From Akkermansiaceae bacterium UBA1315 (lineage in GTDB: Bacteria > Verrucomicrobiota > Verrucomicrobiia > Verrucomicrobiales > Akkermansiaceae): a stretch of 56,928 nucleotides of DNA. The notes beneath the pieces are model-generated. The model did no database searches. It had not been told where the DNA came from and saw only the letters and a list, made by a program, of their open reading frames with translations. The position numbers were made by a program, and so were the translations under genes. The stretch is from assembly GCA_002307065.1 (NCBI GenBank), contig DBTN01000033.1:1-56928 (forward strand), given 5' to 3'. Of this stretch, positions 1-8,657 are shown piece after piece. Position 1 is the stretch's first letter, and every line of letters begins with the position of its first letter.

Positions 1-2
1 GG

Positions 3-992
3 TTTGCTCTCCAATCGAGCAACGGCAACTTGGGTGACTACGGTGGCGAATGGGACGGCGGATTTGGAAGCACCATCAGTGGTACTCCTTACGCCACCAC
101 TTCCATCTACAACATGACGATGATCGGCACGGGTGTTTCCTCCTCCGGTAGTGTCGATGACGCCATCCAGGTCAGTGATAACTTCGCAGGTACTCTCGCC
201 AACTCGGTGATTCACGACTTCAACGGTGTCGCCCTCAGCAACACCGGTGACGGCATCGGCAGTCCGAAGCCAACCTTTAACAACAACACCTGGGGCTCCT
301 TCGCGGGTGCCGGACTGTTGCCAAACATTGGTGGCGCAGGAGCAACTGATCCTGCCGGAACCGGTAACGGAGCCATCGGCGTGGACGTTGATCTTGGTGG
401 CATCAGCCGCATTCCAGACGGAGGACTTGATCCACGTCCGAACGGAACCAGCCCGCTTTACGGAGCAGCGCTTTCTGCGTTCCCATCTGGCGCTCCTTCG
501 GGCTTCTACGAAACCGTCTCCTACCGTGGTGCCTTCGGCGCGACCAACTGGCTCGACGGCTGGAGTTACCTGTCGAAAAAAGGTTATCTCGGTGATCTCG
601 CCGATGTTCCTGTTGATGTCGACTCCGACAACGACGGTTTGACGGACGCACAAGAAGCGACGCTTGGCACCGATCCTAATCTTGCCGATACCGACGCCGA
701 TGGTGTTTCGGATGGCGTGGAAGTTGCCAATGCATCGCTTGGTTTCAACCCACTCGTCAGTGATACCACTTCGATCTTCGCCGGTCTTTATACCGCCGAC
801 TCCATCCAGGAACTCTCCACCGCTGGCAACGTCATTGTCGAAGCTTCCGGTGCTGAGGTGAACCTCACTCTGCCAGTGTTCAAATCGAACACACTTGGCG
901 ACGACTGGATCGAAGCAGGTGATCTTCAACTCACGCTTCCTAAGGAAACGGACAAGCAGTTCTACCGCATCCAAATCGAAGGCGCCGAGTAA
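3..992 (+). CDS. C-terminal part of a large secreted protein with thrombospondin-3-like calcium repeats (5' truncated)
   Basis: The reading frame is open to the left edge (FALQSSNGN precedes the first possible TTG start at position 30), so only the last 330 residues are seen. The visible part ends a beta-rich domain with a YRGAFGATNWLDGW segment, a motif often seen in secreted bacterial surface proteins. It is followed by a DVDSDNDGLTDAQE...DTDADGVSDG stretch, the Asp-rich calcium-binding pattern of thrombospondin type 3 repeats. The final ~70 residues (SIQELSTAGN...FYRIQIEGAE) resemble the C-terminal module of many verrucomicrobial exported proteins. Its substrate or ligand cannot be deduced. 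A strong terminator follows. Extracellular location is inferred from the domain types, because the signal peptide lies outside the window. Confidence 0.8.
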   Translation, partial: FALQSSNGNLGDYGGEWDGGFGSTISGTPYATTSIYNMTMIGTGVSSSGSVDDAIQVSDNFAGTLANSVIHDFNGVALSNTGDGIGSPKPTFNNNTWGSFAGAGLLPNIGGAGATDPAGTGNGAIGVDVDLGGISRIPDGGLDPRPNGTSPLYGAALSAFPSGAPSGFYETVSYRGAFGATNWLDGWSYLSKKGYLGDLADVPVDVDSDNDGLTDAQEATLGTDPNLADTDADGVSDGVEVANASLGFNPLVSDTTSIFAGLYTADSIQELSTAGNVIVEASGAEVNLTLPVFKSNTLGDDWIEAGDLQLTLPKETDKQFYRIQIEGAE

Positions 993-1023
993 TCGGAATC
1001 ACCCTGACGAAATAGTCACACGA

Positions 1024-1056
1024 GGGCCGTCGGCAAATGCCGGCGGCCCCTTTTTT
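1024..1056 (+). terminator. Strong Rho-independent terminator
   Basis: An 11-bp GC-rich stem (1024-1034 with 1039-1049, one G-T wobble), an AAAT loop, then six T residues (1051-1056). It lies 31 bp after the stop of the secreted protein and only 17 bp before the ATG of the DUF3450 gene, so the exb operon has almost no room for its own promoter after it. Confidence 0.9.
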
Positions 1057-1073
1057 ATGTGCGCGTTCCCACC

Positions 1074-1850
1074 ATGCGTCGTTTCATCCTAATCACCTCC
1101 GCTCTCTGGCTGCCTTGTCACGCACAAGATACGCCACCGACCCCGACTGAAGAGCTTCGTGTTTCCGTCCGTGAATGGGTGGAGACGATGCAGAAAATCC
1201 AGGCTGAAGAAAATGCGTGGGAAAAAGACGATGAAGTTCTTCGCGGTTATAAAGAAGGCCTCGAAAAGGAAATTGAAGATTTGAAGGAGCAAATCGAACG
1301 CGCCCGTATTCGGAAAGAAGGCGGAGATAAACAATCACTCGATAAAGTTGCGGAAAGAGACCGTTACATTGAGGCTCAACAAGAGCTCAGTGGGCAAGTC
1401 CAGCAGATGGAGCAGGGGGTCTCCGCTCAAATTCGGCTCTATCCTGAAGGCCTTCGCAAACAGCCGAAAGTCGCCCTCGGCATCGAGAGCGTAAACGCCT
1501 CCATCCTGCTTCCCGTAGAAAAACGTTCCGAGGAAATTTCCAAGCGCCTTTTTGCCATCACTGAATTGCTCTCAGAAGTCGAAAAATTCCAACAAGGCGT
1601 CCATGTGCATCCTGAACTCCACAAGAATTCGCAGGGTCAGGAGTTCCGAATGGATGTCGTCTACTTCGGCCTCGCCGCAGCCTACGCCGTCAATGAAGAC
1701 GGTAGCTTTGCGGAAATCGGTCGACCAGAAGCTGACGGATGGAAATTCGAAGAACGCAGCGACCTAGCCCCTTCCATCAAAGCGCTCATCGCTTCCTCGC
1801 TTAGCGAGAAAGACGTGACATTTACCCAACTTCCTTTTCTCCAGCCATGA
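1074..1850 (+). CDS. DUF3450 family periplasmic coiled-coil protein, first gene of the exb/tonB operon
   Basis: The ATG at 1074 is chosen over the GTG at 1059 because it begins directly with a signal peptide (MRRFILITSALWLPCHAQ). The mature protein is highly charged and helical: residues ~25-125 form a long coiled coil rich in E, K and Q, followed by a C-terminal domain with DVVYFGLAAAYAV. Length (258 aa) and architecture fit DUF3450, a family found beside exbB/exbD/tonB genes in TonB2-type clusters of Vibrio and relatives. Its stop overlaps the next start (ATGA), indicating translational coupling. The likely role is an accessory periplasmic part of the energising complex; the exact biochemical function of the family is not known to me. 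Confidence 0.8.
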   Translation: MRRFILITSALWLPCHAQDTPPTPTEELRVSVREWVETMQKIQAEENAWEKDDEVLRGYKEGLEKEIEDLKEQIERARIRKEGGDKQSLDKVAERDRYIEAQQELSGQVQQMEQGVSAQIRLYPEGLRKQPKVALGIESVNASILLPVEKRSEEISKRLFAITELLSEVEKFQQGVHVHPELHKNSQGQEFRMDVVYFGLAAAYAVNEDGSFAEIGRPEADGWKFEERSDLAPSIKALIASSLSEKDVTFTQLPFLQP

Positions 1851-3406
1851 TCATTCGCAGCTTTACCGCATTACTTTTCCTTGTCCCGGCATTCTCGTTT
1901 GCCGCCGCCTCACCTGTCGAAACTGCCCGCGAAAGCATTCGCAAAGCGGCTTCCGAACTCCAGACGACCCAGAAGGAATATTCCGACCTCCGGCTGGCGC
2001 TTTACCGTGACGTAAATCGTCTCGACGATGAGGCTCTTTCCCTCGCAAAGGAACTTCGCGCTTTAGAGCGTGACGAGGAACTCCGGACTTCAAAAATTCG
2101 CAGTCTTGAGCGCGAGATCGACACTCGCAAAGCTGACTTCGCCTACGTATCCGGTGTTTTGAACCAATATGCGAAAGCGATAGTAACGCGTCTTCATCCG
2201 GCAGAAAATCAGCTCTACAAGGAGCAGATCGAGAGCCTGGACCAGAAAGCGACTGCCGCTACCGACAATCCAAAACTGGAACTGTCCGAGCGCTCCAAGA
2301 TCCTCCATACCGGCATTCAACGGATCGTTGAACTTGCCGGTGGACAGCGCTTTGATGGCAAAGCCCTCGGTCGTGCGGGCCGGGCGATGGAAGGCACGCT
2401 GCTTATGATCGGGCCGTCTGTTTTCTTCTCTTCCGTGGATCATTCCTTCGAAGGCATTTCTTCCCTGTCCGACACCGGCGCGGGCCTGCCGGCCATCATC
2501 CCGATCAAAGACTCGAATGGTGGTATTTCAAAAGCTATCACTTCCGGTGAGGGCACGCTGCCCATGGACGGGACAGGGGGGCGTGCAATCGAGGAAGCGG
2601 TGAAAAGCCGCAGCACACATAGCGGAGCTATGGAGCATGTCATGCTCTTCGGCGATATCGCCAAAAACATGATGTTCGACGGTTGGATCGCCATCGGAGT
2701 CTGCGTCTTGATGATTGCTCTCGGGTGGACGGTTGCGGTGAAAAAATTCTTCTATCTTAACACCATTGAGAAAAGCAGTGATGAGTTTCTCCGGCAATGG
2801 TATCGCCTTTCCTCAGATCTTACCGCCATCGATCACGGCGACCCAGCCAGTGTAAAAAGCTTTGGAGGACAGGCGGACGCCCAGATGCAGAAACGGATCG
2901 AGAAGTCCCCGCTCTATGAAATCTACCATATCGGATCAGAGGAGATTCGCCATCGACTTGAGCAGGACCGCATCCACAAAAAAGGTTTGTCGGGACGTTC
3001 AATTCAGGCCATCCGCGCAGCTCTCGATGCCGGATTGGTCCGCGCCAATCACAAACTCACGAATGGCCTGATTTATCTAACCATCAGCATCGCTGGCGGC
3101 CCTTATGTTGGCCTGCTCGGAACCGTCGTCGGTGTCATGATTACCTTCGCCATTATTTCGAAAGTCGGCGAAGTGGACGTAAACGCGATTGCCCCCGGTA
3201 TCGCATCCGCTCTCCTTGCGACGGTTGCTGGCTTGGTCGTGGCGATCCCCGCTCTCTTCGTTTATTCCTACCTGAATACCCGAATCAAAAACATCGCCGG
3301 CGAGATGCAAGTGTTCATCGACGAATTCGTCACCAAGATGGCCGAGCTTTACCAAGGATCCGATAGCAAACCCGTTTCCGATGGTACCCCCAGCACTGCT
3401 GAGTAA
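1847..3406 (+). CDS. TtpC/ExbB-type MotA/TolQ/ExbB proton channel protein with long periplasmic coiled-coil extension
   Basis: 519 residues, about twice a normal ExbB. A signal peptide (residues 1-~20) is followed by ~230 periplasmic residues with coiled coil (RALERDEELRTSKIRSLEREI). Then come three membrane segments typical of ExbB: ~276-297 (GWIAIGVCVLMIALGW), ~405-435 (GGPYVGLLGTVVGVMITFAII) and ~450-475 (ASALLATVAGLVVAIPALFVYS). The GLLGTVVG and LLATVAGLVVAIPA segments are MotA/TolQ/ExbB signatures. The architecture matches TtpC of the TonB2 system. It would form, with ExbD, the channel that feeds proton motive force to TonB. No separate short ExbB is present nearby. It overlaps the DUF3450 stop by 4 bp. 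Confidence 0.88.
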   Translation: MIIRSFTALLFLVPAFSFAAASPVETARESIRKAASELQTTQKEYSDLRLALYRDVNRLDDEALSLAKELRALERDEELRTSKIRSLEREIDTRKADFAYVSGVLNQYAKAIVTRLHPAENQLYKEQIESLDQKATAATDNPKLELSERSKILHTGIQRIVELAGGQRFDGKALGRAGRAMEGTLLMIGPSVFFSSVDHSFEGISSLSDTGAGLPAIIPIKDSNGGISKAITSGEGTLPMDGTGGRAIEEAVKSRSTHSGAMEHVMLFGDIAKNMMFDGWIAIGVCVLMIALGWTVAVKKFFYLNTIEKSSDEFLRQWYRLSSDLTAIDHGDPASVKSFGGQADAQMQKRIEKSPLYEIYHIGSEEIRHRLEQDRIHKKGLSGRSIQAIRAALDAGLVRANHKLTNGLIYLTISIAGGPYVGLLGTVVGVMITFAIISKVGEVDVNAIAPGIASALLATVAGLVVAIPALFVYSYLNTRIKNIAGEMQVFIDEFVTKMAELYQGSDSKPVSDGTPSTAE

Positions 3407-3432
3407 CCCATCCCCAACAGAAAGATTCATCT

Positions 3433-3837
3433 ATGGCCTCTGCAGACGAAAAAAGCTACGACGACATCAACGTGACGCCGATGGTCGACCTCTACCTCGT
3501 GCTCCTTCTTATCTTTATCGTGATGACAGCGGCAGGGGTGAAGGGGATGAAAGTCGAACTTCCCAAAGCAAGCGATAAAGCGGCGAAGAACTTGAGTGTC
3601 CCGAAAATCCAAGCCATCACCATTGATGCGGAAGGAAGCATTCAGCTTAACACCACTCCAGTCACACTCGACGAATTGGAAAGTAAGCTTACCGCCATGA
3701 AATCGACCACGCCCGATATCCCGGTGATCGTCCGTGGTGACACCGCTTCCCAATACAAAGAGGTGATGAGCGTTCTTGATGTGTTGGGACGTCTCGGAAT
3801 CGACAAGATTGGTTTAGCCACCCAGAAGCCGAAATAG
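3433..3837 (+). CDS. exbD: ExbD/TolR family biopolymer transport protein
   Basis: 134 aa. A single membrane helix near the N terminus (residues ~20-36, LYLVLLLIFIVMTAAGV) is preceded by INVTPMVD; Asp19 is the membrane aspartate that carries protons in ExbD/TolR proteins. The periplasmic rest contains PVIVRGD and ends with the usual VLDVLGRLGIDKIGLATQ. It starts 26 bp after the long ExbB-like gene and ends 4 bp before tonB, so it is part of the same transcript. Role: the stator partner converting proton flow into motion of the TonB protein. Confidence 0.93.
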   Translation: MASADEKSYDDINVTPMVDLYLVLLLIFIVMTAAGVKGMKVELPKASDKAAKNLSVPKIQAITIDAEGSIQLNTTPVTLDELESKLTAMKSTTPDIPVIVRGDTASQYKEVMSVLDVLGRLGIDKIGLATQKPK

Positions 3838-3841
3838 GCAG

Positions 3842-4534
3842 ATGAGCTATCGCGGACCCAAACCACCCTCGAAGTTGCGGCAGCGCCTGATCACCGGCGC
3901 GTTGTTGTTGCTTGTCGTCGGAGGTGGCATTGCATCGTTCCTTCTGAATTCCGGCGGCCCTACGGACGACGAGGAAGAGATAGTGATTGTCGACCTTTCA
4001 CTTCCCCCTCCGCCGCCCCCGCCGCCCCCGCCTGTGCCGGAGGAAGACCTCACGCCACCTGAAGAATCGTTTGATGAGGCCCCGGAAATTTCCGATGTAG
4101 AGACCCCTGACAATCTCTCCAGTGAGCCCACCACGGATATTGATCTGGGGATCGATGCGGGGGATCTCGCGACCGGTCCTGGGGGCGCCTTTTCCGTAAG
4201 TCTTCCTCGATTCTCGCGCGGCGGCCCCGGCGGCGGTGACAGCATGCTGGAAGACATCAGCTCACCACCAGCTGCTGTCAGTAAAATCCAGCCAAACTAC
4301 CCAAGTTCGCTGCTTAGCAAAGGGATCGGCGGTCGGGTCTTGATCGTCTGCGTTGTGGATGACAAGGGCCAGGTTGCTTCAACTACCATTCGCCAATCCG
4401 CCGGCCATCCCGATCTGGATAAGGCCGCCATCGCCGCTGTCACTAAGTGGAAGTTCAAGCCCGCGATGAAAGGCGGTCGACCCGTGCGGGCAAGTTGCAC
4501 TGTTCCGTTCAATTTTGAAGTTAAGAAAAACTGA
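3842..4534 (+). CDS. tonB: TonB family energy transducer
   Basis: 230 aa. An N-terminal cytoplasmic basic stretch and one membrane helix (~residues 16-37, ITGALLLLVVGGGIASFLL) are followed by a polyproline spacer (about ten consecutive Pro) and an acidic Pro/Glu region. The C-terminal TonB domain (~residues 145-230) holds the family pattern P-NYP, a GGRVLIVCVVDDKGQV strand, the helix DLDKAAIAAVTKWKFKPA and VPFNFEV at the end. Together with ExbB/ExbD it spans the periplasm to energise an outer-membrane partner. No TonB-dependent receptor is in the window; the co-transcribed outer-membrane protein is a porin. Confidence 0.93.
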   Translation: MSYRGPKPPSKLRQRLITGALLLLVVGGGIASFLLNSGGPTDDEEEIVIVDLSLPPPPPPPPPPVPEEDLTPPEESFDEAPEISDVETPDNLSSEPTTDIDLGIDAGDLATGPGGAFSVSLPRFSRGGPGGGDSMLEDISSPPAAVSKIQPNYPSSLLSKGIGGRVLIVCVVDDKGQVASTTIRQSAGHPDLDKAAIAAVTKWKFKPAMKGGRPVRASCTVPFNFEVKKN

Positions 4535-4539
4535 CCCTG

Positions 4540-6039
4540 ATGCGCATTCCGATATCCATCCTCTTCGTCACCTGTTGCGCCACCTCCGCTTGGGCTGAAA
4601 AAATCGTTACTTCTCCCGAAATGTTTCGCGATCCCAACTTCGCGAGAGCATTCATCGGCAGTTATGGATTTCTATCCGAGGTCGAGCCGAAAGTCTCCGC
4701 CGAAGAACAGGTCGTGCTGAACACAGTTCGTGAGCTATTTGAGAAAAATCAGTTCGCTGCTGCTGAAAAAGAAATCGTTCGATATATCAAAGAAGCCGAA
4801 ACACCGACGGATCCAGAAAAACCGCCGGGTCAGATCAGCGCCGCAATGGTTTTCGTGCTTGGTAACATGTATTTCTCTGCGGATCGGCCGGAAGATGCCA
4901 AACGCGCGTTCTTGGAAGCAATTCGGCGGTTTCCGCGTTTCCGTCGGGCTCATACCAATCTCGGTTATCTTTACGTTTCCCAGAACCAAATCGAAGAAGC
5001 TGTCCCTTCTTTGCAGAAAGCGGTCGAACTCGGTGAAACGAGCGCCAGGACCTACGGCCTCCTCGGTTATTGTTATCTGCAAAAGAAAAACGCGCTGGCT
5101 GCCGAAAATGCCTACCGCCAAGCATACCTTCTTGATCCCAAAAGCCGCGACTGGAAAATGGGGCTCGCCCAGACTCTCCTGCTACAGGAGCGCTACCCTG
5201 AGGCAACCAGCATGCTCGGTACCCTCATCGACGAATATCCCGACGATCGTCAGCTCTGGCTTCAACAGGCCAACGCATTGCTCAGTCAGGACAAGAAGAT
5301 GGATGCCGCGATTACTCTTGAAGCGCTACGCTTGAAGGGCCGTGCCACCGAGGGCGACCTCAACCTTCTTGGTAACATTTATATGGACCAAGGAGAGGCC
5401 CAATTGGCCCTTTACGCCTATCTTGAGGCGATTGATAAATCTCCGAAACTGGACATTGCCCGCGCCTTGAGATCAGCCCGCATTCTTAATGATTATGGGT
5501 TCCCCGAAAAAGCAGCAGAATTTGCGGATAAAATCGCCGCAAAGGGATCCCTGACGTTCAAGGAGCAACTCGACCTCGATCTCGTTCGCGCCAAAATCGC
5601 CCAAAGTGCGGGCAACGACGCTCAAGTTGGCGAGCTACTTCAAGACCTGTTTACCCGTGACCCTGGAAATGCCGAGATCCTTCTAGAATTGGCCCGGCAT
5701 TACGATGAGCTTTCGAAAAATGAACAGGACGAGGCGAAACGTTCCATTCATCTCGGTGAAGCAAAAGTACATTTCAAGCTCGCTCTGGAAAAAGAAAGCG
5801 TCGCCTATCAAGCCAACCTTGGTCTTGGTCAACTGCTCGTTCGCGAAAAACAATATTCCGAAAGCATCACCTATCTCGAAAAGGCACTATCGCTCAAGAC
5901 TGGAGACAAAACCAGTCTCGACCAATACCTCAGCCGAGTGAAACGCGCTGCCGATCGTGATGCTCTGCGCAGAGAACGAGAAGCTGCTGATCGCGCCGAA
6001 GCGGAGGCCAATGATGCTGACAAAAAGAAAATTCAATGA
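4540..6039 (+). CDS. Secreted TPR-repeat protein of the exb/tonB operon
   Basis: 499 aa with a signal peptide (RIPISILFVTCCATSAWAE). Tetratricopeptide repeats run over most of the protein, for example PRFRRAHTNLGYLYVSQ, ARTYGLLGYCYLQKK, PDDRQLWLQQANALLSQ and VAYQANLGLGQLLVREK. The C terminus is a charged coiled coil (DALRREREAADRAEAEAND). TPR proteins accompany TonB2-type clusters elsewhere and probably scaffold the complex in the periplasm; this is inference from context. It starts 5 bp after tonB and overlaps the porin gene by 4 bp (ATGA). Confidence 0.85.
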   Translation: MRIPISILFVTCCATSAWAEKIVTSPEMFRDPNFARAFIGSYGFLSEVEPKVSAEEQVVLNTVRELFEKNQFAAAEKEIVRYIKEAETPTDPEKPPGQISAAMVFVLGNMYFSADRPEDAKRAFLEAIRRFPRFRRAHTNLGYLYVSQNQIEEAVPSLQKAVELGETSARTYGLLGYCYLQKKNALAAENAYRQAYLLDPKSRDWKMGLAQTLLLQERYPEATSMLGTLIDEYPDDRQLWLQQANALLSQDKKMDAAITLEALRLKGRATEGDLNLLGNIYMDQGEAQLALYAYLEAIDKSPKLDIARALRSARILNDYGFPEKAAEFADKIAAKGSLTFKEQLDLDLVRAKIAQSAGNDAQVGELLQDLFTRDPGNAEILLELARHYDELSKNEQDEAKRSIHLGEAKVHFKLALEKESVAYQANLGLGQLLVREKQYSESITYLEKALSLKTGDKTSLDQYLSRVKRAADRDALRREREAADRAEAEANDADKKKIQ

Positions 6040-7352
6040 CCATGCCACATTCCGCTTTTTCATATCTGGTGTTACTGTCTCTTTGCGGAGCTACAGCATT
6101 GCACGCTAACGAAGCCCTTGATATCCTCGAAGGGCGAAAGGACGCCGCTGACATTTCATTGCCAGTCGCCTCGGAAGGCCGCGAACCGGCTTCTAAAATC
6201 AAACGCCACATTATCTATCCCGAGCAACAATGGCCTCCTGGTCCGCTGGATTCTTTTTGGCAGCGATCCGTCCTCTATACCAATCCTGAAAATCCTTACG
6301 TTCAGGAAGTGGCCATCACCGGGATGCTGGAATTTCAGGCCGCCATTGGCAAAACCGAGATCAGCGGCGACGAGGGAGTGACAAACGACGGCACTCGGAC
6401 CCGCCGGGCACGACTTGGAGCGAGGATGCGTGTGTTTCGAAATACCGACATCGAAGCCCAAGGGGAGTTTGCCGGGGACTCCGAATATCATGGGATCGAG
6501 CGTCTCAGTGCCCGCACGGAAATTCGTCCTGACACGTCTGTGACCTACGGGAAATTCCGCCCACATTTCACAACCGAGTATGCGCGTGAGCCGGAGGAAT
6601 TGGCCTATTTTGATCGATCCATGCTGACCAACATGATCGCCCCATCTCGAACGTTGGGGGTGATGCTAAACCATCAACGGAATGAATGGGATTACGGCGT
6701 GGGCTGGTTTTCGGGGGATGCGGACCCCTATATCCCAAGCGTTCAGGGGCCAGGGTTTTTGTCGCTGAACTTGAGCCGCACTTTTTCCGAAATGTCGAAT
6801 GGAGTTCCTGTGCGGACCAAATGGACAGTAGACTATATTCATCATTTCGATCCCGCCGATGGTGATGCCATTCCGCGTTATGATATCGCCGGGAAGAGAT
6901 CGGCAAATGGCAATCAGCTTGTCTCGCAGAATCCACAATTCCGGCAACTGCTCACCACGGGCGTAAGCATTGAGTCACCTCTTTATGGATTTGATGGAGA
7001 TTTCATGATGGGCAGAGGTGATGCGACCGTTTGGGGTTTGACCTTAAGCCCCTCTTATTGGGCGATTCCAGGTGTTTTGAAAATCGTCGGGCGCTATCAT
7101 TATGCTGATACCGATGATGCGGGCGGATTGATTGCTACCGGAGGTGTTTCCGCAGACCCGCTTTTTGACGATTCGCCGTTTTACGTCGGTGATGAATATC
7201 ATTCATTCTATCTCGGTGCGAACTGGCATATCCATCGCAACCGGTTGGTCATGTTGAACGGGCTGGAATACAGCGCCATGAAGGATGATGCTGGAGCGGG
7301 GTATGAAACCGACGCCTGGATCTGGCACGCCGGTTTGCGTGCAGCGTTCTAG
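6036..7352 (+). CDS. OprO/OprP-like outer-membrane porin, last gene of the exb/tonB operon
   Basis: 438 aa with a signal peptide (FSYLVLLSLCGATALHA). The body has alternating amphipathic strands such as RRARLGARMRVFRNTDIEAQGEF, the family-typical VTYGKFRPHFTTEYA segment after SARTEIRPDTS, and a C-terminal aromatic residue (LRAAF) as expected for BamA-inserted barrels. These features fit the phosphate-selective porin O/P superfamily. The substrate is not predictable: the family name does not prove phosphate selectivity. Translational coupling to the TPR gene suggests that the porin is a functional output of the TonB system. A terminator-like hairpin follows at 7422. Confidence 0.8.
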   Translation: MTMPHSAFSYLVLLSLCGATALHANEALDILEGRKDAADISLPVASEGREPASKIKRHIIYPEQQWPPGPLDSFWQRSVLYTNPENPYVQEVAITGMLEFQAAIGKTEISGDEGVTNDGTRTRRARLGARMRVFRNTDIEAQGEFAGDSEYHGIERLSARTEIRPDTSVTYGKFRPHFTTEYAREPEELAYFDRSMLTNMIAPSRTLGVMLNHQRNEWDYGVGWFSGDADPYIPSVQGPGFLSLNLSRTFSEMSNGVPVRTKWTVDYIHHFDPADGDAIPRYDIAGKRSANGNQLVSQNPQFRQLLTTGVSIESPLYGFDGDFMMGRGDATVWGLTLSPSYWAIPGVLKIVGRYHYADTDDAGGLIATGGVSADPLFDDSPFYVGDEYHSFYLGANWHIHRNRLVMLNGLEYSAMKDDAGAGYETDAWIWHAGLRAAF

Positions 7353-7421
7353 ATTTTCTCTGCATCGATACGACTAAAGCGCTGATTGCCGATAACCTGG
7401 GCGCCATATTTCCCGTTGCTA

Positions 7422-7449
7422 CGTCCCCTTTGGTTTTCCCGAGGGGGCG
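7422..7449 (+). terminator. Hairpin likely ending the exb/tonB operon
   Basis: Bases 7422-7433 pair with 7438-7449 around a TTTT loop (12 positions, one mismatch, two G-T wobbles). The following T-tract is weak (ATTTGG), so termination strength is uncertain. Confidence 0.5.
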
Positions 7450-7632
7450 ATTTGGCGTATCTTTGATCCATCGGTTTGTGATAGTCAGCGCATCCTGTTG
7501 AATGCGCGAGGGATGGATATGATTTGATATATAAAAATGAGAATTTTGATGCGCGATACTTGACGAAAACGTCACGGCTAAAAGCCTATAAGCCATCGAC
7601 AATAGGCGGCCTAGAAGTCAAACCATGGGCGT
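7450..7632 (+). promoter_or_regulatory. Probable promoter/leader region of the TIGR02597-like gene with two inverted repeats
   Basis: This AT-rich stretch separates the exb operon from the next gene. It contains the perfect inverted repeats GCGCAT (7488-7493)/ATGCGC (7502-7507) and TGACG (7561-7565)/CGTCA (7570-7574) with an AAAA loop. Either could be an operator, but no convincing -35/-10 pair with standard spacing was found. Confidence 0.35.
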
Positions 7633-8631
7633 ATGAAATTCTTATCTTACACTTTCCTCGCCGCTGTTGCTGCTAGCGGATTAGCAGTTGGCCAGAGTGC
7701 CGTAAAAACGAAACCGGTCGGCTATAATACTTCAGAGTTGAAGCAGGGGCTGAACGCAGTGGGTCTGACTCTTCACAATAATGCAGTTGCCACGGGAGCG
7801 CTGGATCTTGAGTCGGGTTTTGGTAATACAGTGACCGACGATGAGTTGGCCATTTCTCCAATTGCGGGCAGAATATATATTTTGGAAATTGTTACTGGGC
7901 AACTTGCTGGCAGTATCCAAGAAATCGAGGCATCTGCTATTTCAGGGACTACAATTACCACTCCAGATAATCTGGAGACAATGGGTCTTTTGGATGGTGA
8001 TCTCTACAGGTTGAGGTTGGCTCCTACTCTTGAGGAGGTTTTTACTACGACACCATTAGCTTCTGGTGGCGTTTTGATTGCTGCCCTTAATTCCACAAAT
8101 GCCGATATTGTCTGGGTGTCTGCTGGCCCGGGCGTTTTTGATAAATATTATCTGCATACAAGTAAGGTTTTTAGGAATGTTGCGACCAATGCTGCTGCTC
8201 CTAACGTATCATTGATTTATCCCGATGGATTATTTGTTCAGAAGAAGACTCCAGCTCAGGCGGAGCTGGTAGTTGCTGGGGAGGTCAAAGAGGTTGGGAC
8301 TAACTCGGTGATTGGGCAAGGTTTGAATCTAGTAAGTGTTGTGGCGCCGGTAGGGATGACTCTCAGAACCGCAGGATTGGAAGACTCGCTCACCGCTGCT
8401 CTCAATACGACTAATGCCGATATCGTTTGGGTTCAAAATAGCACCCTTGGATACGACAAATATTTCAGGCATTCGGCGTCTGGTGGGACTTGGCGCAGTG
8501 TGGATGCGCCAACCGTCGTTCTTGATCCTGCCATCGATCCACCTCTGGCTGGAGCTATTTACATTCAGAAGAAAAAGGCGGGTTCGACTAATCTCAGTAT
8601 CGCCGTCCCTGAATCTTACGAAAATCTTTAA
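7633..8631 (+). CDS. Secreted TIGR02597-like protein of unknown function with two internal repeats
   Basis: 332 aa with a signal peptide (KFLSYTFLAAVAASGLAVGQ). Two homologous halves are visible: LNSTNADIVWVSAG...FDKYYLH near residue 155 and LNTTNADIVWVQNS...YDKYFRH near residue 257, each followed by a P-G-Y/LFVQKK or IYIQKK segment. This resembles TIGR02597, a paralogous secreted family I associate with Verrucomicrobiota; the assignment is from memory of the pattern. Codon use is AT-richer than the flanking housekeeping genes. It lies 26 bp upstream of a PEP-CTERM gene in the same direction, so the two are probably expressed together as exported surface proteins. No function is known. Confidence 0.7.
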   Translation: MKFLSYTFLAAVAASGLAVGQSAVKTKPVGYNTSELKQGLNAVGLTLHNNAVATGALDLESGFGNTVTDDELAISPIAGRIYILEIVTGQLAGSIQEIEASAISGTTITTPDNLETMGLLDGDLYRLRLAPTLEEVFTTTPLASGGVLIAALNSTNADIVWVSAGPGVFDKYYLHTSKVFRNVATNAAAPNVSLIYPDGLFVQKKTPAQAELVVAGEVKEVGTNSVIGQGLNLVSVVAPVGMTLRTAGLEDSLTAALNTTNADIVWVQNSTLGYDKYFRHSASGGTWRSVDAPTVVLDPAIDPPLAGAIYIQKKKAGSTNLSIAVPESYENL

Positions 8632-8657
8632 TAAATCTCTAATTCCAATACAATCAA

